NCBI GenBank assembly: GCA_032622095.1
Contig: CP136069.1
Coordinates: forward strand, 35,190,194-35,254,193
Source: Siphonodentalium dalli
Lineage: Eukaryota; Mollusca; Scaphopoda; Gadilida; Siphonodentaliidae
Direction: 5' to 3'
Length of the DNA: 64,000 bases
In this document: positions 6,918 through 19,900 of the stretch, piece by piece
Layout: every line of letters starts with the position of its first letter
How positions within the stretch are numbered: the stretch's first letter is position 1
The notes under the pieces: generated by a model
Told to the model about the DNA's origin: nothing
The model's input: only the letters and a program-made list of their open reading frames with translations
The model's database searches: none
Made by a program: the position numbers and the translations under genes

Positions 6918-9599
6918 AGATGTTGCTGCGACTGGATAGAAAACATTGGTTTGAGGTATGGATGTTGCTATAACTGGATAGTAGAGCATTAGTTTGAGGT
7001 ATGGATGTTGCTATGACTGGATAGTAAAGCATTAGTTTGAGGTATGGATGTTGTTGCGACTGGATAGTAAAGCATTAGTTTGAGGTATGGATGTTGCTGT
7101 GACTGGATAGTAAAGCATTAGTTTGAGGTACGGATGTTGCTATGACTGGATAGTAGAGCATTAGTTTGAGGTACGGATGTTGCTGTGACTGGATAGTAGA
7201 GCATTAGTTTGAGATACGGATGTTGCTGTCACTGGATAGTAGAGCATTAGTTTGAGGCACGGATGTTGCTATGACTGGATAGTAGAGCATTAGTTTGAGG
7301 CACGGTTGTTGCTGTGACTGGATTGTAAAGCATTAGTTTGAGGTACGGATGTTGCTATGACTGGATAGTAGAGCATTAGTTTGAGGTACGGATGTTGCTA
7401 TGACTGGATAGTAGAGCATTAGTTTGAGGTACGGATGTTGCTATGACTGGATAGTAAAGCATTAGTTTGAGGCACGGATGTTGCTATGACTGGATAGTAG
7501 AGCATTAGTTTGAGGCACGGTTGTTGCTGTGACTGGATTGTAAAGCATTAGTTTGAGGTACGGATGTTGCTGTGACTGGATAGTAGAGCATTAGTTTGAG
7601 GCACGGATGTTGCTGTGACTGGATAGTAGAGCATTAGTTTGAGGTACGGATGTTGCTATGACTGGATAGTAGAGCATTAGTTTGAGGTACGGATGTTGCT
7701 ATGACTGGATTGTAAAGCATTAGTTTGAGGCACGGATGTTGCTATGACTGGATAGTAGAGCATTAGTTTGAGGCACGGTTGTTGCTGTGACTGGATTGTA
7801 AAGCATTAGTTTGAGGTACGGATGTTGCTGTGACTGGATAGTAGAGCATTAGTTTGAGGTACGGATGTTGCTATGACTGGATAGTAGAGCATTAGTTTGA
7901 GGTACGGTTGTTGCTGTGACTGGATAGTAGAGCATTAGTTTGAGGCACGGATGTTGCTGTGACTGGATAGTAGAGCATTAGTTTGAGGTACGGATGTTGC
8001 TATGACTGGATAGTAGAGCATTAGTTTGAGGTACGGATGTTGCTATGACTGGATAGTAGAGCATTAGTTTGAGGTACGGATGTTGCTATGACTGGATAGT
8101 AGAGCATTAGTTTGAGGTACGGATGTTGCTATGACTGGATAGTAGAGCATTAGTTTGAGGTACGGATGTTGCTATGACTGGATAGTAGAGCATTAGTTTG
8201 AGGTACGGATGTTGCTATGACTGGATAGTAGAGCATTAGTTTGAGGCACGGATGTTGCTGTGACTGGATAGTAGAGCATTAGTTTGAGGTACGGATGTTG
8301 CTATGACTGGATAGTAGAGCATTAGTTTGAGGTACGGATGTTGCTATGACTGGATAGTAAAGCATTAGTTTGAGGCACGGATGTTGCTATGACTGGATAG
8401 TAGAGCATTAGTTTGAGGCACGGTTGTTGCTGTGACTGGATTGTAAAGCATTAGTTTGAGGTACGGATGTTGCTGTGACTGGATAGTAGAGCATTAGTTT
8501 GAGGCACGGTTGTTGCTGTGACTGGATAGTAAAGCATTAGTTTGAGGTACGGTTGTTGCTATGACTGGATAGTAGAGCATTAGTTTGAGGTACGGATGTT
8601 GCTATGACTGGATAGTAGAGCATTAGTTTGAGGTACGGATGTTGCTATGACTGGATAGTAAAGCATTAGTTTGAGGTACGGTTGTTGCTATGACTGGATA
8701 GTAGAGCATTAGTTTGAGGTACGGTTGTTGCTATGACTGGATTGTAAAGCATTAGTTTGCGGTACGGTTGTTGCTATGACTGGATAGTAGAGCATTAGTT
8801 TGAGGTACGGATGTTGCTATGACTGGATAGTAAAGCATTAGTTTGAGGTACGGATGTTGCTATAACTGGATAGTAAAGCATTAGTTTGAGGTACGGATGT
8901 TGCTATGACTGGATAGTAAAGCATTAGTTTGAGGTACGGATGTTGCTATGACTGGATAGTAGAGCATTAGTTTGAGGTACGGATGTTGCTATGACTGGAT
9001 AGTAGAGCATTAGTTTGAGGTACGGATGTTGCTATGACTGGATAGTAAAGCATTAGTTTGAGGTACGGATGTTGCTATGACTGGATAGTAGAGCATTAGT
9101 TTGAGGTACGGATGTTGCTATGACTGGATAGTAGAGCATTAGTTTGAGGTACGGATGTTGCTATGACTGGATAGTAAAGCATTAGTTTGAGGCACGGATG
9201 TTGCTGTGACTGGATAGTAGAGCATTAGTTTGAGGTACGGATGTTGCTATGACTGGATAGTAAAGCATTAGTTTGAGGTACGGATGTTGCTATGACTGGA
9301 TAGTAGAGCATTAGTTTGAGGTACGGATGTTGCTATGACTGGATAGTAAAGCATTAGTTTGAGGTACGGATGTTGCTATGACTGGATAGTAGAGCATTAG
9401 TTTGAGGTACGGATGTTGCTATGACTGGATTGTAAAGCATTAGTTTGAGGTACGGATGTTGCTGTGACTGGATAGTAAAGCATTAGTTTGAGGTACGGAT
9501 GTTGCTATGACTGGATAGTAGAGCATTAGTTTGAGGTACGGATGTTGCTGTGACTGGATAGTAAAGCATTAGTTTGAGGTACGGATGTTGCTATGACTG

Positions 9600-10890
9600 G
9601 ATAGTAAAGCATTAGTTTGAGGTACGGATGTTGCTATAACTGGATTGTAAAGCATTAGTTTGAGGTACGGATGTTGCTATGACTGGATAGTAAAGCATTA
9701 GTTTGAGGTACGGATGTTGCTATAACTGGATTGTAAAGCATTAGTTTGAGGTACGGATGTTGCTATAACTGGATTGTAAAGCATTAGTTTGAGGTACGGA
9801 TGTTGTTATGACTGGGTAGTAAAGCATTAGTTTGAGGTACGGATGTTGCTATGACTGGATAGTAGAGCATTAGTTTGAGGTACGGATGTTGCTATGACTG
9901 GATAGTAAAGCATTAGTTTGAGGTACGGATGTTGCTATGACTGGATAGTAAAGCATTAGTTTGAGGTACGGATGTTGCTATAACTGGATTGTAAAGCATT
10001 AGTTTGAGGTACGGATGTTGCTATGACTGGATAGTAAAGCATTAGTTTGAGGTACGGTTGTTGCTATGACTGGATTGTAAAGCATTAGTTTGAGGTACGG
10101 TTGTTGCTATGACTGGATAGTAAAGCATTAGTTTGAGGTACAGTTGTTGCTATAACTGGATTGTAAAGCATTAGTTTGAGGTACGGATGTTGCTATAACT
10201 GGATTGTAAAGCATTAGTTTGAGGTACGGATGTTGCTATGACTGGATAGTAAAGCATTAGTTTGAGGTACGGTTGTTGCTGTGACTGGATTGTAAAGCAT
10301 TAGTTTGAGGTACGGATGTTGCTATGACTGGATAGTAAAGCATTAGTTTGAGGTACGGATGTTGCTATAACTGGATTGTAAAGCATTAGTTTGAGGTACG
10401 GATGTTGCTATAACTGGATTGTAAAGCATTAGTTTGAGGTACGGATGTTGTTATGACTGGGTAGTAAAGCATTAGTTTGAGGTACGGATGTTGCTATGAC
10501 TGGATAGTAGAGCATTAGTTTGAGGTACGGATGTTGCTATGACTGGATAGTAAAGCATTAGTTTGAGGTACGGATGTTGCTATGACTGGATAGTAAAGCA
10601 TTAGTTTGAGGTACGGATGTTGCTATAACTGGATTGTAAAGCATTAGTTTGAGGTACGGATGTTGCTATGACTGGATAGTAAAGCATTAGTTTGAGGTAC
10701 GGTTGTTGCTATGACTGGATTGTAAAGCATTAGTTTGAGGTACGGTTGTTGCTATGACTGGATAGTAAAGCATTAGTTTGAGGTACAGTTGTTGCTATAA
10801 CTGGATTGTAAAGCATTAGTTTGAGGTACGGATGTTGCTATAACTGGATTGTAAAGCATTAGTTTGAGGTACGGATGTTGCTATGACTGG
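9600..10890. repeat. Tandem 15-unit (645-bp) higher-order duplication in the satellite
   Basis: The rare unit with GTTATGACTGGGTAG occurs at 9806 and again at 10451, exactly 645 bp (15 x 43) apart. The order of flanking variants (CTATAAC, GGATTGTAAAGC, GTACAGTTG) matches between the two copies. Directly afterwards a 4-unit (172-bp) pattern repeats at 10924 and 11096. This part of the array is rich in the A21T + G25A combination. Confidence 0.8.
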
Positions 10891-13800
10891 ATAGTAAAGC
10901 ATTAGTTTGAGGTACGGTTGTTGCTGTGACTGGATTGTAAAGCATTAGTTTGAGGTACGGTTGTTGCTATGACTGGATAGTAGAGCATTAGTTTGAGGTA
11001 CGGATGTTGCTATGACTGGATTGTAAAGCATTAGTTTGAGGTACGGATGTTGCTATGACTGGATAGTAAAGCATTAGTTTGAGGTACGGTTGTTGCTGTG
11101 ACTGGATTGTAAAGCATTAGTTTGAGGTACGGTTGTTGCTATGACTGGATAGTAGAGCATTAGTTTGAGGTACGGATGTTGCTATGACTGGATTGTAAAG
11201 CATTAGTTTGAGGTACGGATGTTGCTATGACTGGATAGTAAAGCATTAGTTTGAGGTACGGTTGTTGCTGTGACTGGATAGTAAAGCATTAGTTTGAGGT
11301 ACGGTTGTTGCTATAACTGGATTGTAAAGCATTAGTTTGAGGTACGGATGTTGCTATGACTGGATAGTAAAGCATTAGTTTGAGGTACGGATGTTGCTAT
11401 GACTGGATATTAGAGCATTAGTTTGAGGTACGGATGTTGCTATGACTGGATAGTAAAGCATTAGTTTGAGGTACGGTTGTTGCTATGACTGGATATTAGA
11501 GCATTAGTTTGAGGTACGGATGTTGCTATGACTGGATAGTAAAGCATTAGTTTGAGGTACGGATGTTGCTATGACTGGATAGTAAAGCATTAGTTTGAGG
11601 TACGGATGTTGCTATGACTGGATAGTAAAGCATTAGTTTGAGGTACGGTTGTTGCTATAACTGGATAGTAAAGCATTAGTTTGAGGTACGGTTGTTGCTG
11701 TGACTGGATAGTAGAGCATTAGTTTGAGGTACGGTTGTTGCTATGACTGGATAGTAAAGCATTAGTTTGAGGTACGGATGTTGCTATAACTGGATTGTAA
11801 AGCATTAGTTTGAGGTACGGATGTTGCTATGACTGGATAGTAAAGCATTAGTTTGAGGTACGGATGTTGCTATGACTGGATAGTAGAGCATTAGTTTGAG
11901 GTACGGTTGTTGCTATGACTGGATAGTAAAGCATTTGTTTGAGGTACGGATGTTGCTATGACTGGATTGTAAAGCATTAGTTTGAGGTACGGTTGTTGCT
12001 ATAACTGGATAGTAAAGCATTAGTTTGAGGTACGGATGTTGCTATGACTGGATAGTAGAGCATTAGTTTGAGGTACGGATGTTGCTATGACTGGATTGTA
12101 AAGCATTAGTTTGAGGTACGGTTGTTGCTATGACTGGATAGTAAAGCATTAGTTTGAGGTACGGTTGTTGCTATGACTGGATTGTAAAGCATTAGTTTGA
12201 GGTACGGATGTTGCTATAACTGGATAGTAGAGCATTAGTTTGAGGCACGGATGTTGCTATGACTGGATTGTAAAGCATTAGTTTGAGGTACAGATGTTGC
12301 TATGACTGGATTGTAAAGCATTAATTTGAGGTACGGATGTTGCTATGACTGGATAGTAAAGCATTAGTTTGAGGCACGGTTGTTGCTATAACTGGATTGT
12401 AAAGCATTAGTTTGAGGTACGGATGTTGCTGTGACTGGATAGTAAAGCATTAGTTTGAGGTACGGATGTTGCTATAACTGGATTGTAAAGCATTAGTTTG
12501 AGGTATGGATGTTGCTGTGACTGGATAGTAAAGCATTAGTTTGAGGTACGGATGTTGCTATGACTGGATTGTAAAGCATTAGTTTGAGGTTCGGATGTTG
12601 CTATGACTGGATTGTAAAGCATTAGTTTGAGGTATGGATGTTGCTATGACTGGATTGTAAAGCATTAGTTTGAGGTATGGATGTTGCTATGACTGAATAG
12701 TAAAGCATTAGTTTGAGGTACGGTTGTTGCTATGACTGGATAGTAAAGCATTAGTTTGAGGTACGGTTGTTGCTATGACTGGATTGTAAAGCAATAGTTT
12801 GAGGTACGGATGTTGCTATGACTGGATAGTAAAGCATTAGTTTGAGGTACGGATGTTGCTATAACTGGATTGTAAAGCATTAGTTTGAGGTACGGATGTT
12901 GCTGTGACTGGATAGTAAAGCATTAGTTTGAGGTACGGATGTTGCTGTGACTGGATAGTAAAGCATTAGTTTGAGGTACGGTTGTTGCTATGACTGGAAT
13001 GTAAAGCATTAGTTTGAGGTACGGATGTTGCTATGACTGGATTGTAAAGCATTAGTTTGAGGTACGGATGTTGCTATAACTGGATAGTAGAGCATTAGTT
13101 TGAGGTACGGATATTGTTATAACTGGATAGTAGAGCATTAGTTTGAGGTACGGTTGTTGCTATAACTGGATAGTAGAGCATTAGTTTGAGGTACGGATAT
13201 TGCTATAACTGGATAGTAGAGCATTAGTTTGAGGTACGGATGTTGCTGTGACTGGATAGTAGAGCATTAGTTTGAGGTACGGATGTTGCTATGACTGGAT
13301 AGTAAAGCATTAGTTTGAGGTACGGATGTTGCTATGACTGGATAGTAGAGCATTAGTTTGAGGTATGGATGTTGCTATAACTGGATAGTAGAGCATTAGT
13401 TTGAGGTACGGATGTTGCTGTGACTGGATAGTAAAGCAATAGTTTGAGGTACGGATGTTGCTATGACTGGATAGTAAAGCATTAGTTTGAGGTATGGATG
13501 TTGCTATAACTGGATTGTAAAGCATTAGTTTGAGGTACGGATGTTGCTGTGACTGGATAGTAAAGCATTAGTTTGAGGTACGGATGTTGCTATGACTGGA
13601 TTATAAAGCATTAGTTTGAGGTACGGATGTTGCTATGACTGGATTGTAAAGCATTAGTTTGAGGTACGGATGTTGCTATGACTGGATTGTAAAGCATTAG
13701 TTTGAGGTACGGTTGTTGCTATAACTGGATAGTAGAGCATTAGTTTGAGGTACGGATATTGCTATAACTGGATAGTAGAGCATTAGTTTGAGGTACGGAT

Positions 13801-14234
13801 GTTGCTGTGACTGGATAGTAGAGCATTAGTTTGAGGTACGGATGTTGCTATGACTGGATAGTAAAGCATTAGTTTGAGGTACGGATGTTGCTATGACTGG
13901 ATAGTAGAGCATTAGTTTGAGGCACGGATGTTGCTATGACTGGATAGTAAAGCATTAGTTTGAGGTACGGATGTTGCTATGACTGGATAGTAAAGCATTA
14001 GTTTGAGGTACGGATGTTGCTATGACTGGATAGTAGAGCATTAGTTTGAGGTACTGATGTTGCTATGACTGGATAGTAGAGCATTAGTTTGAGGTACGGA
14101 TGTTGCTATGACTGGATAGTAAAGCATTAGTTTGAGGAACGGATGTTGCTATGACTGGATAGTAAAGCATTAGTTTGAGGTACGGATGTTGCTATGACTG
14201 GATAGTAAAGCATTAGTTTGAGGTACGGATGTTG

Positions 14235-16960
14235 CTATAACTGGATAGTAAAGCATTAGTTTGAGGTACGGATGTTGCTATGACTGGATAGTAAAGCATT
14301 AGTTTGAGGTACGGATGTTGCTATGACTGGATAGTAGAGCATTAGTTTGAGGTACGGATGTTGCTATGACTGGATAGTAGAGCATTAGTTTGAGGTACGG
14401 ATGTTGCTATGACTGGATAGTAAAGCATTAGTTTGAGGCACGGATGTTGCTGTGACTGGATAGTAGAGCATTAGTTTGAGGTACGTATGTTGCTATGACT
14501 GGATAGTAAAGCATTAGTTTGAGGTATGGATGTTGCTATGACTGGATAGTAGAGCATTAGTTTGAGGTACGGTTGTTGCTGTGACTGGATAGTAGAGCAT
14601 TAGTTTGAGGCACGGATGTTGCTATGACTGGATAGTAGAGCATTAGTTTGAGGTACGGATGTTGCTATGACTGGATAGTAAAGCATTAGTTTGAGGTATG
14701 GATGTTGCTATGACTGGATAGTAGAGCATTAGTTTGAGGTACGGATGTTGCTGTGACTGGATAGTAAAGCATTAGTTTGAGGTATGGATGTTGCTATGAC
14801 TGGATAGTAGAGCATTAGTTTGAGGTACGGTTGTTGCTGTGACTGGATAGTAGAGCATTAGTTTGAGGTACGGGTGTTGCTGTGACTGGATAGTAGAGCA
14901 TTAGTTTGAGGTACGGATGTTGCTATGACTGGATAGTAAAGCATTAGTTTGAGGTACGGTTGTTGCTATGACTGGATAGTAGAGCATTAGTTTGAGGTAC
15001 GGTTGTTGCTGTGACTGGATAGTAAAGCATTAGTTTGAGGTACGGTTGTTGCTATGACTGGATAGTAGAGCATTAGTTTGAGGTACTGATGTTGCTATGA
15101 CTGGATAGTAAAGCATTAGTTTGAGGTACGGTTGTTGCTATGACTGGATAGTAGAGCATTAGTTTGAGGTACGGTTGTTGCTGTGACTGGATAGTAAAGC
15201 ATTAGTTTGAGGTACGGTTGTTGCTGTGACTGGATAGTAGAGCATTAGTTTGAGGCACGGATGTTGCTGTGACTGGATAGTAAAGCATTAGTTTGAGGTA
15301 TGGATGTTGCTATGACTGGATAGTAGAGCATTAGTTTGAGGTACTGATGTTGCTATGACTGGATAGTAAAGCATTAGTTTGAGGTACTGATGTTGCTATG
15401 ACTGGATAGTAAAGCATTAGTTTGAGGTACGGTTGTTGCTATGACTGGATAGTAGAGCATTAGTTTGAGGTATGGATGATGCTATGACTGGATAGTAGAG
15501 CATTAGTTTGAGGTACGGTTGTTGCTGTGACTGGATAGTAGAGCATTAGTTTGAGGCACGGATGTTGCTGTGACTGGATAGTAAAGCATTAGTTTGAGGT
15601 ATGGATGTTGCTAAGACTGGATAGTAGAGCATTAGTTTGAGGTACGGTTGTTGCTGTGACTGGATAGTAGAGCATTAGTTTGAGGCACGGATGTTGCTAT
15701 AACTGGATAGTAAAGCATTAGTTTGAGGTACGGATGTTGCTATGACTGGATAGTAAAGCATTAGTTTGAGGTACGGATGTTGCTATGACTGGATAGTAGA
15801 GCATTAGTTTGAGGTACGGATGTTGCTATGACTGGATAGTAGAGCATTAGTTTGAGGTACGGATGTTGCTATGACTGGATAGTAAAGCATTAGTTTGAGG
15901 CACGGATGTTGCTGTGACTGGATAGTAGAGCATTAGTTTGAGGTACGTATGTTGCTATGACTGGATAGTAAAGCATTAGTTTGAGGTATGGATGTTGCTA
16001 TGACTGGATAGTAGAGCATTAGTTTGAGGTACGGTTGTTGCTGTGACTGGATAGTAGAGCATTAGTTTGAGGCACGGATGTTGCTATGACTGGATAGTAG
16101 AGCATTAGTTTGAGGTACGGATGTTGCTATGACTGGATAGTAAAGCATTAGTTTGAGGTATGGATGTTGCTATGACTGGATAGTAAAGCATTAGTTTGAG
16201 GTACGGTTGTTGCTATGACTGGATAGTAGAGCATTAGTTTGAGGTACGGTTGTTGCTGTGACTGGATAGTAAAGCATTAGTTTGAGGTACGGTTGTTGCT
16301 ATGACTGGATAGTAGAGCATTAGTTTGAGGTACTGATGTTGCTATGACTGGATAGTAAAGCATTAGTTTGAGGTACGGTTGTTGCTATGACTGGATAGTA
16401 GAGCATTAGTTTGAGGTACGGTTGTTGCTGTGACTGGATAGTAAAGCATTAGTTTGAGGTACGGTTGTTGCTGTGACTGGATAGTAGAGCATTAGTTTGA
16501 GGCACGGATGTTGCTGTGACTGGATAGTAAAGCATTAGTTTGAGGTATGGATGTTGCTATGACTGGATAGTAGAGCATTAGTTTGAGGTACTGATGTTGC
16601 TATGACTGGATAGTAAAGCATTAGTTTGAGGTACTGATGTTGCTATGACTGGATAGTAAAGCATTAGTTTGAGGTACGGTTGTTGCTATGACTGGATAGT
16701 AGAGCATTAGTTTGAGGTATGGATGTTGCTATGACTGGATAGTAGAGCATTAGTTTGAGGTACGGTTGTTGCTGTGACTGGATAGTAGAGCATTAGTTTG
16801 AGGCACGGATGTTGCTGTGACTGGATAGTAAAGCATTAGTTTGAGGTATGGATGTTGCTATGACTGGATAGTAGAGCATTAGTTTGAGGTACGGTTGTTG
16901 CTGTGACTGGATAGTAGAGCATTAGTTTGAGGCACGGATGTTGCTATGACTGGATAGTAG
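14235..16960. repeat. 34-unit higher-order duplication with a 5-unit deletion in the second copy
   Basis: The landmark variant TACGTATG occurs at 14484 and 15946, and CTATAAC at 14235 and 15697, both 1,462 bp (34 x 43) apart. Further right the offset changes to 1,247 bp (29 x 43): for example the TATGGATG units at 15467 and 16714. One copy has therefore lost, or the other gained, five whole units near 14708-14951. Copy 1 has a private change at about 15479 (GATGATGCT). Confidence 0.75.
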
Positions 16961-19900
16961 AGCATTAGTTTGAGGTACGGTTGTTGCTGTGACTGGATAG
17001 TAGAGCATTAGTTTGAGGTATGGATGTTGCTATGACTGGATAGTAGAGCATTAGTTTGAGGTACGGTTGTTGCTGTGACTGGATAGTAAAGCATTAGTTT
17101 GAGGTACGGTTGTTGCTGTGACTGGATAGTAAAGCATTAGTTTGAGGTACGGATGTTGCTGTGACTGGATAGTAGAGCATTAGTTTGAGGTACGGTTGTT
17201 GCTGTGACTGGATAGTAGAGCATTAGTTTGAGGTACGGATGTTGCTATGACTGGATAGTAAAGCATTAGTTTGAGGTACGGTTGTTGCTGTGACTGGATA
17301 GTAGAGCATTAGTTTGAGGTACGGATGTTGCTATAACTGGATAGTAAAGCATTAGTTTGAGGTACGGATGTTGCTATGACTGGATAGTAAAGCATTAGTT
17401 TGAGGTACGGATGTTGCTATGACTGGATAGTAGAGCATTAGTTTGAGGTACGGATGTTGCTATGACTGGATAGTAAAGCATTAGTTTGAGGTACGGATGT
17501 TGCTATGACTGGATAGTAGAGCATTAGTTTGAGGTACGGATGTTGCTATGACTGGATAGTAAAGCATTAGTTTGAGGTATGGATGTTGCTATGACTGGAT
17601 AGTAAAGCATTAGTTTGAGGTACGGATGTTGCTATGACTGGATAGTAAAGCATTAGTTTGAGGTACGGTTGTTGCTGTGACTGGATAGTAGAGCATTAGT
17701 TTGAGGCACGGATGTTGCTATGACTGGATAGTAGAGCATTAGTTTGAGGTACGGATGTTGCTATGACTGGATAGTAAAGCATTAGTTTGAGGTATGGATG
17801 TTGCTATGACTGGATAGTAAAGCATTAGTTTGAGGTACGGTTGTTGCTGTGACTGGATAGTAGAGCATTAGTTTGAGGCACGGATGTTGCTATGACTGGA
17901 TAGTAGAGCATTAGTTTGAGGTACGGATGTTGCTATGACTGGATAGTAAAGCATTAGTTTGAGGTATGGATGTTGCTATGACTGGATAGTAGAGCATTAG
18001 TTTGAGGTACGGATGTTGCTGTGACTGGATAGTAAAGCATTAGTTTGAGGTATGGATGTTGCTATGACTGGATAGTAAAGCATTAGTTTGAGGTACGGAT
18101 GTTGCTATGACTGGATAGTAGAGCATTAGTTTGAGGTACGGATGTTGCTGTGACTGGATAGTAGAGCATTAGTTTGAGGTACGGATGTTGCTATGACTGG
18201 ATAGTAGAGCATTAGTTTGAGGTACGGATGTTGCTATGACTGGATAGTAGAGCATTAGTTTGAGGTACGGATGTTGCTATGACTGGATAGTAGAGCATTA
18301 GTTTGAGGTACGGATGTTGCTATGACTGGATAGTAAAGCATTAGTTTGAGGTACGGATGTTGCTATGACTGGATAGTAGAGCATTAGTTTGAGGTACGGA
18401 TGTTGCTATGACTGGATAGTAAAGCATTAGTTTGAGGTACGGTTGTTGCTATGACTGGATAGTAGAGCATTAGTTTGAGGTACTGATGTTGCTATGACTG
18501 GATAGTAAAGCATTAGTTTGAGGTACTGATGTTGCTATGACTGGATAGTAAAGCATTAGTTTGAGGTACGGTTGTTGCTATGACTGGATAGTAGAGCATT
18601 AGTTTGAGGTACGGTTGTTGCTGTGACTGGATAGTAAAGCATTAGTTTGAGGTACGGTTGTTGCTATGACTGGATAGTAGAGCATTAGTTTGAGGTACTG
18701 ATGTTGCTATGACTGGATAGTAGAGCATTAGTTTGAGGTACGGTTGTTGCTATGACTGGATAGTAGAGCATTAGTTTGAGGTACGGTTGTTGCTATGACT
18801 GGATAGTAGAGCATTAGTTTGAGGTACTGATGTTGCTATGACTGGATAGTAAAGCATTAGTTTGAGGTACGGTTGTTGCTATGACTGGATAGTAAAGCAT
18901 TAGTTTGAGGTACGGATGTTGCTGTGACTGGATTGTAAAGCATTAGTTTGAGGTACGGATGTTGCTGTGACTGGATAGTAGAGCATTAGTTTGAGGTACT
19001 GATGTTGCTATGACTGGATAGTAGAGCATTAGTTTGAGGTACGGTTGTTGCTATGACTGGATAGTAAAGCATTAGTTTGAGGTACGGATGTTGCTGTGAC
19101 TGGATTGTAAAGCATTAGTTTGAGGTACGGATGTTGCTATGACTGGATAGTAGAGCATTAGTTTGAGGTACGGTTGTTGCTATGACTGGATAGTAAAGCA
19201 TTAGTTTGAGGTACGGATGTTGCTGTGACTGGATTGTAAAGCATTAGTTTGAGGTACGGATGTTGCTATGACTGGATAGTAGAGCATTAGTTTGAGGTAC
19301 TGATGTTGCTATGACTGGATAGTAGAGCATTAGTTTGAGGTACGGTTGTTGCTATGACTGGATAGTAGAGCATTAGTTTGAGGTACTGATGTTGCTATGA
19401 CTGGATAGTAAAGCATTAGTTTGAGGTACGGTTGTTGCTATGACTGGATAGTAAAGCATTAGTTTGAGGTACGGATGTTGCTGTGACTGGATTGTAAAGC
19501 ATTAGTTTGAGGTACGGATGTTGCTGTGACTGGATAGTAAAGCATTAGTTTGAGGTACGGATGTTGCTGTGACTGGATAGTAGAGCATTAGTTTGAGGTA
19601 TGGATGTTGCTATGACTGGATAGTAGAGCATTAGTTTGAGGTACGGTTGTTGCTGTGACTGGATAGTAGAGCATTAGTTTGAGGCACGGATGTTGCTATG
19701 ACTGGATAGTAGAGCATTAGTTTGAGGTACGGTTGTTGCTGTGACTGGATAGTAGAGCATTAGTTTGAGGTATGGATGTTGCTATGACTGGATAGTAGAG
19801 CATTAGTTTGAGGTACGGTTGTTGCTGTGACTGGATAGTAAAGCATTAGTTTGAGGCACGGTTGTTGCTGTGACTGGATAGTAAAGCATTAGTTTGAGGT

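Noticed and set aside
13310-13525. 71-codon minus-strand ORF with a repeated NIRTSN/LLSSHS peptide
   Set aside because: It spans five 43-bp units and exists only because one unit variant (CAATAG for CATTAG on the plus strand) removes a minus-strand TAA. Neighbouring units are closed; it is a chance frame in satellite DNA.
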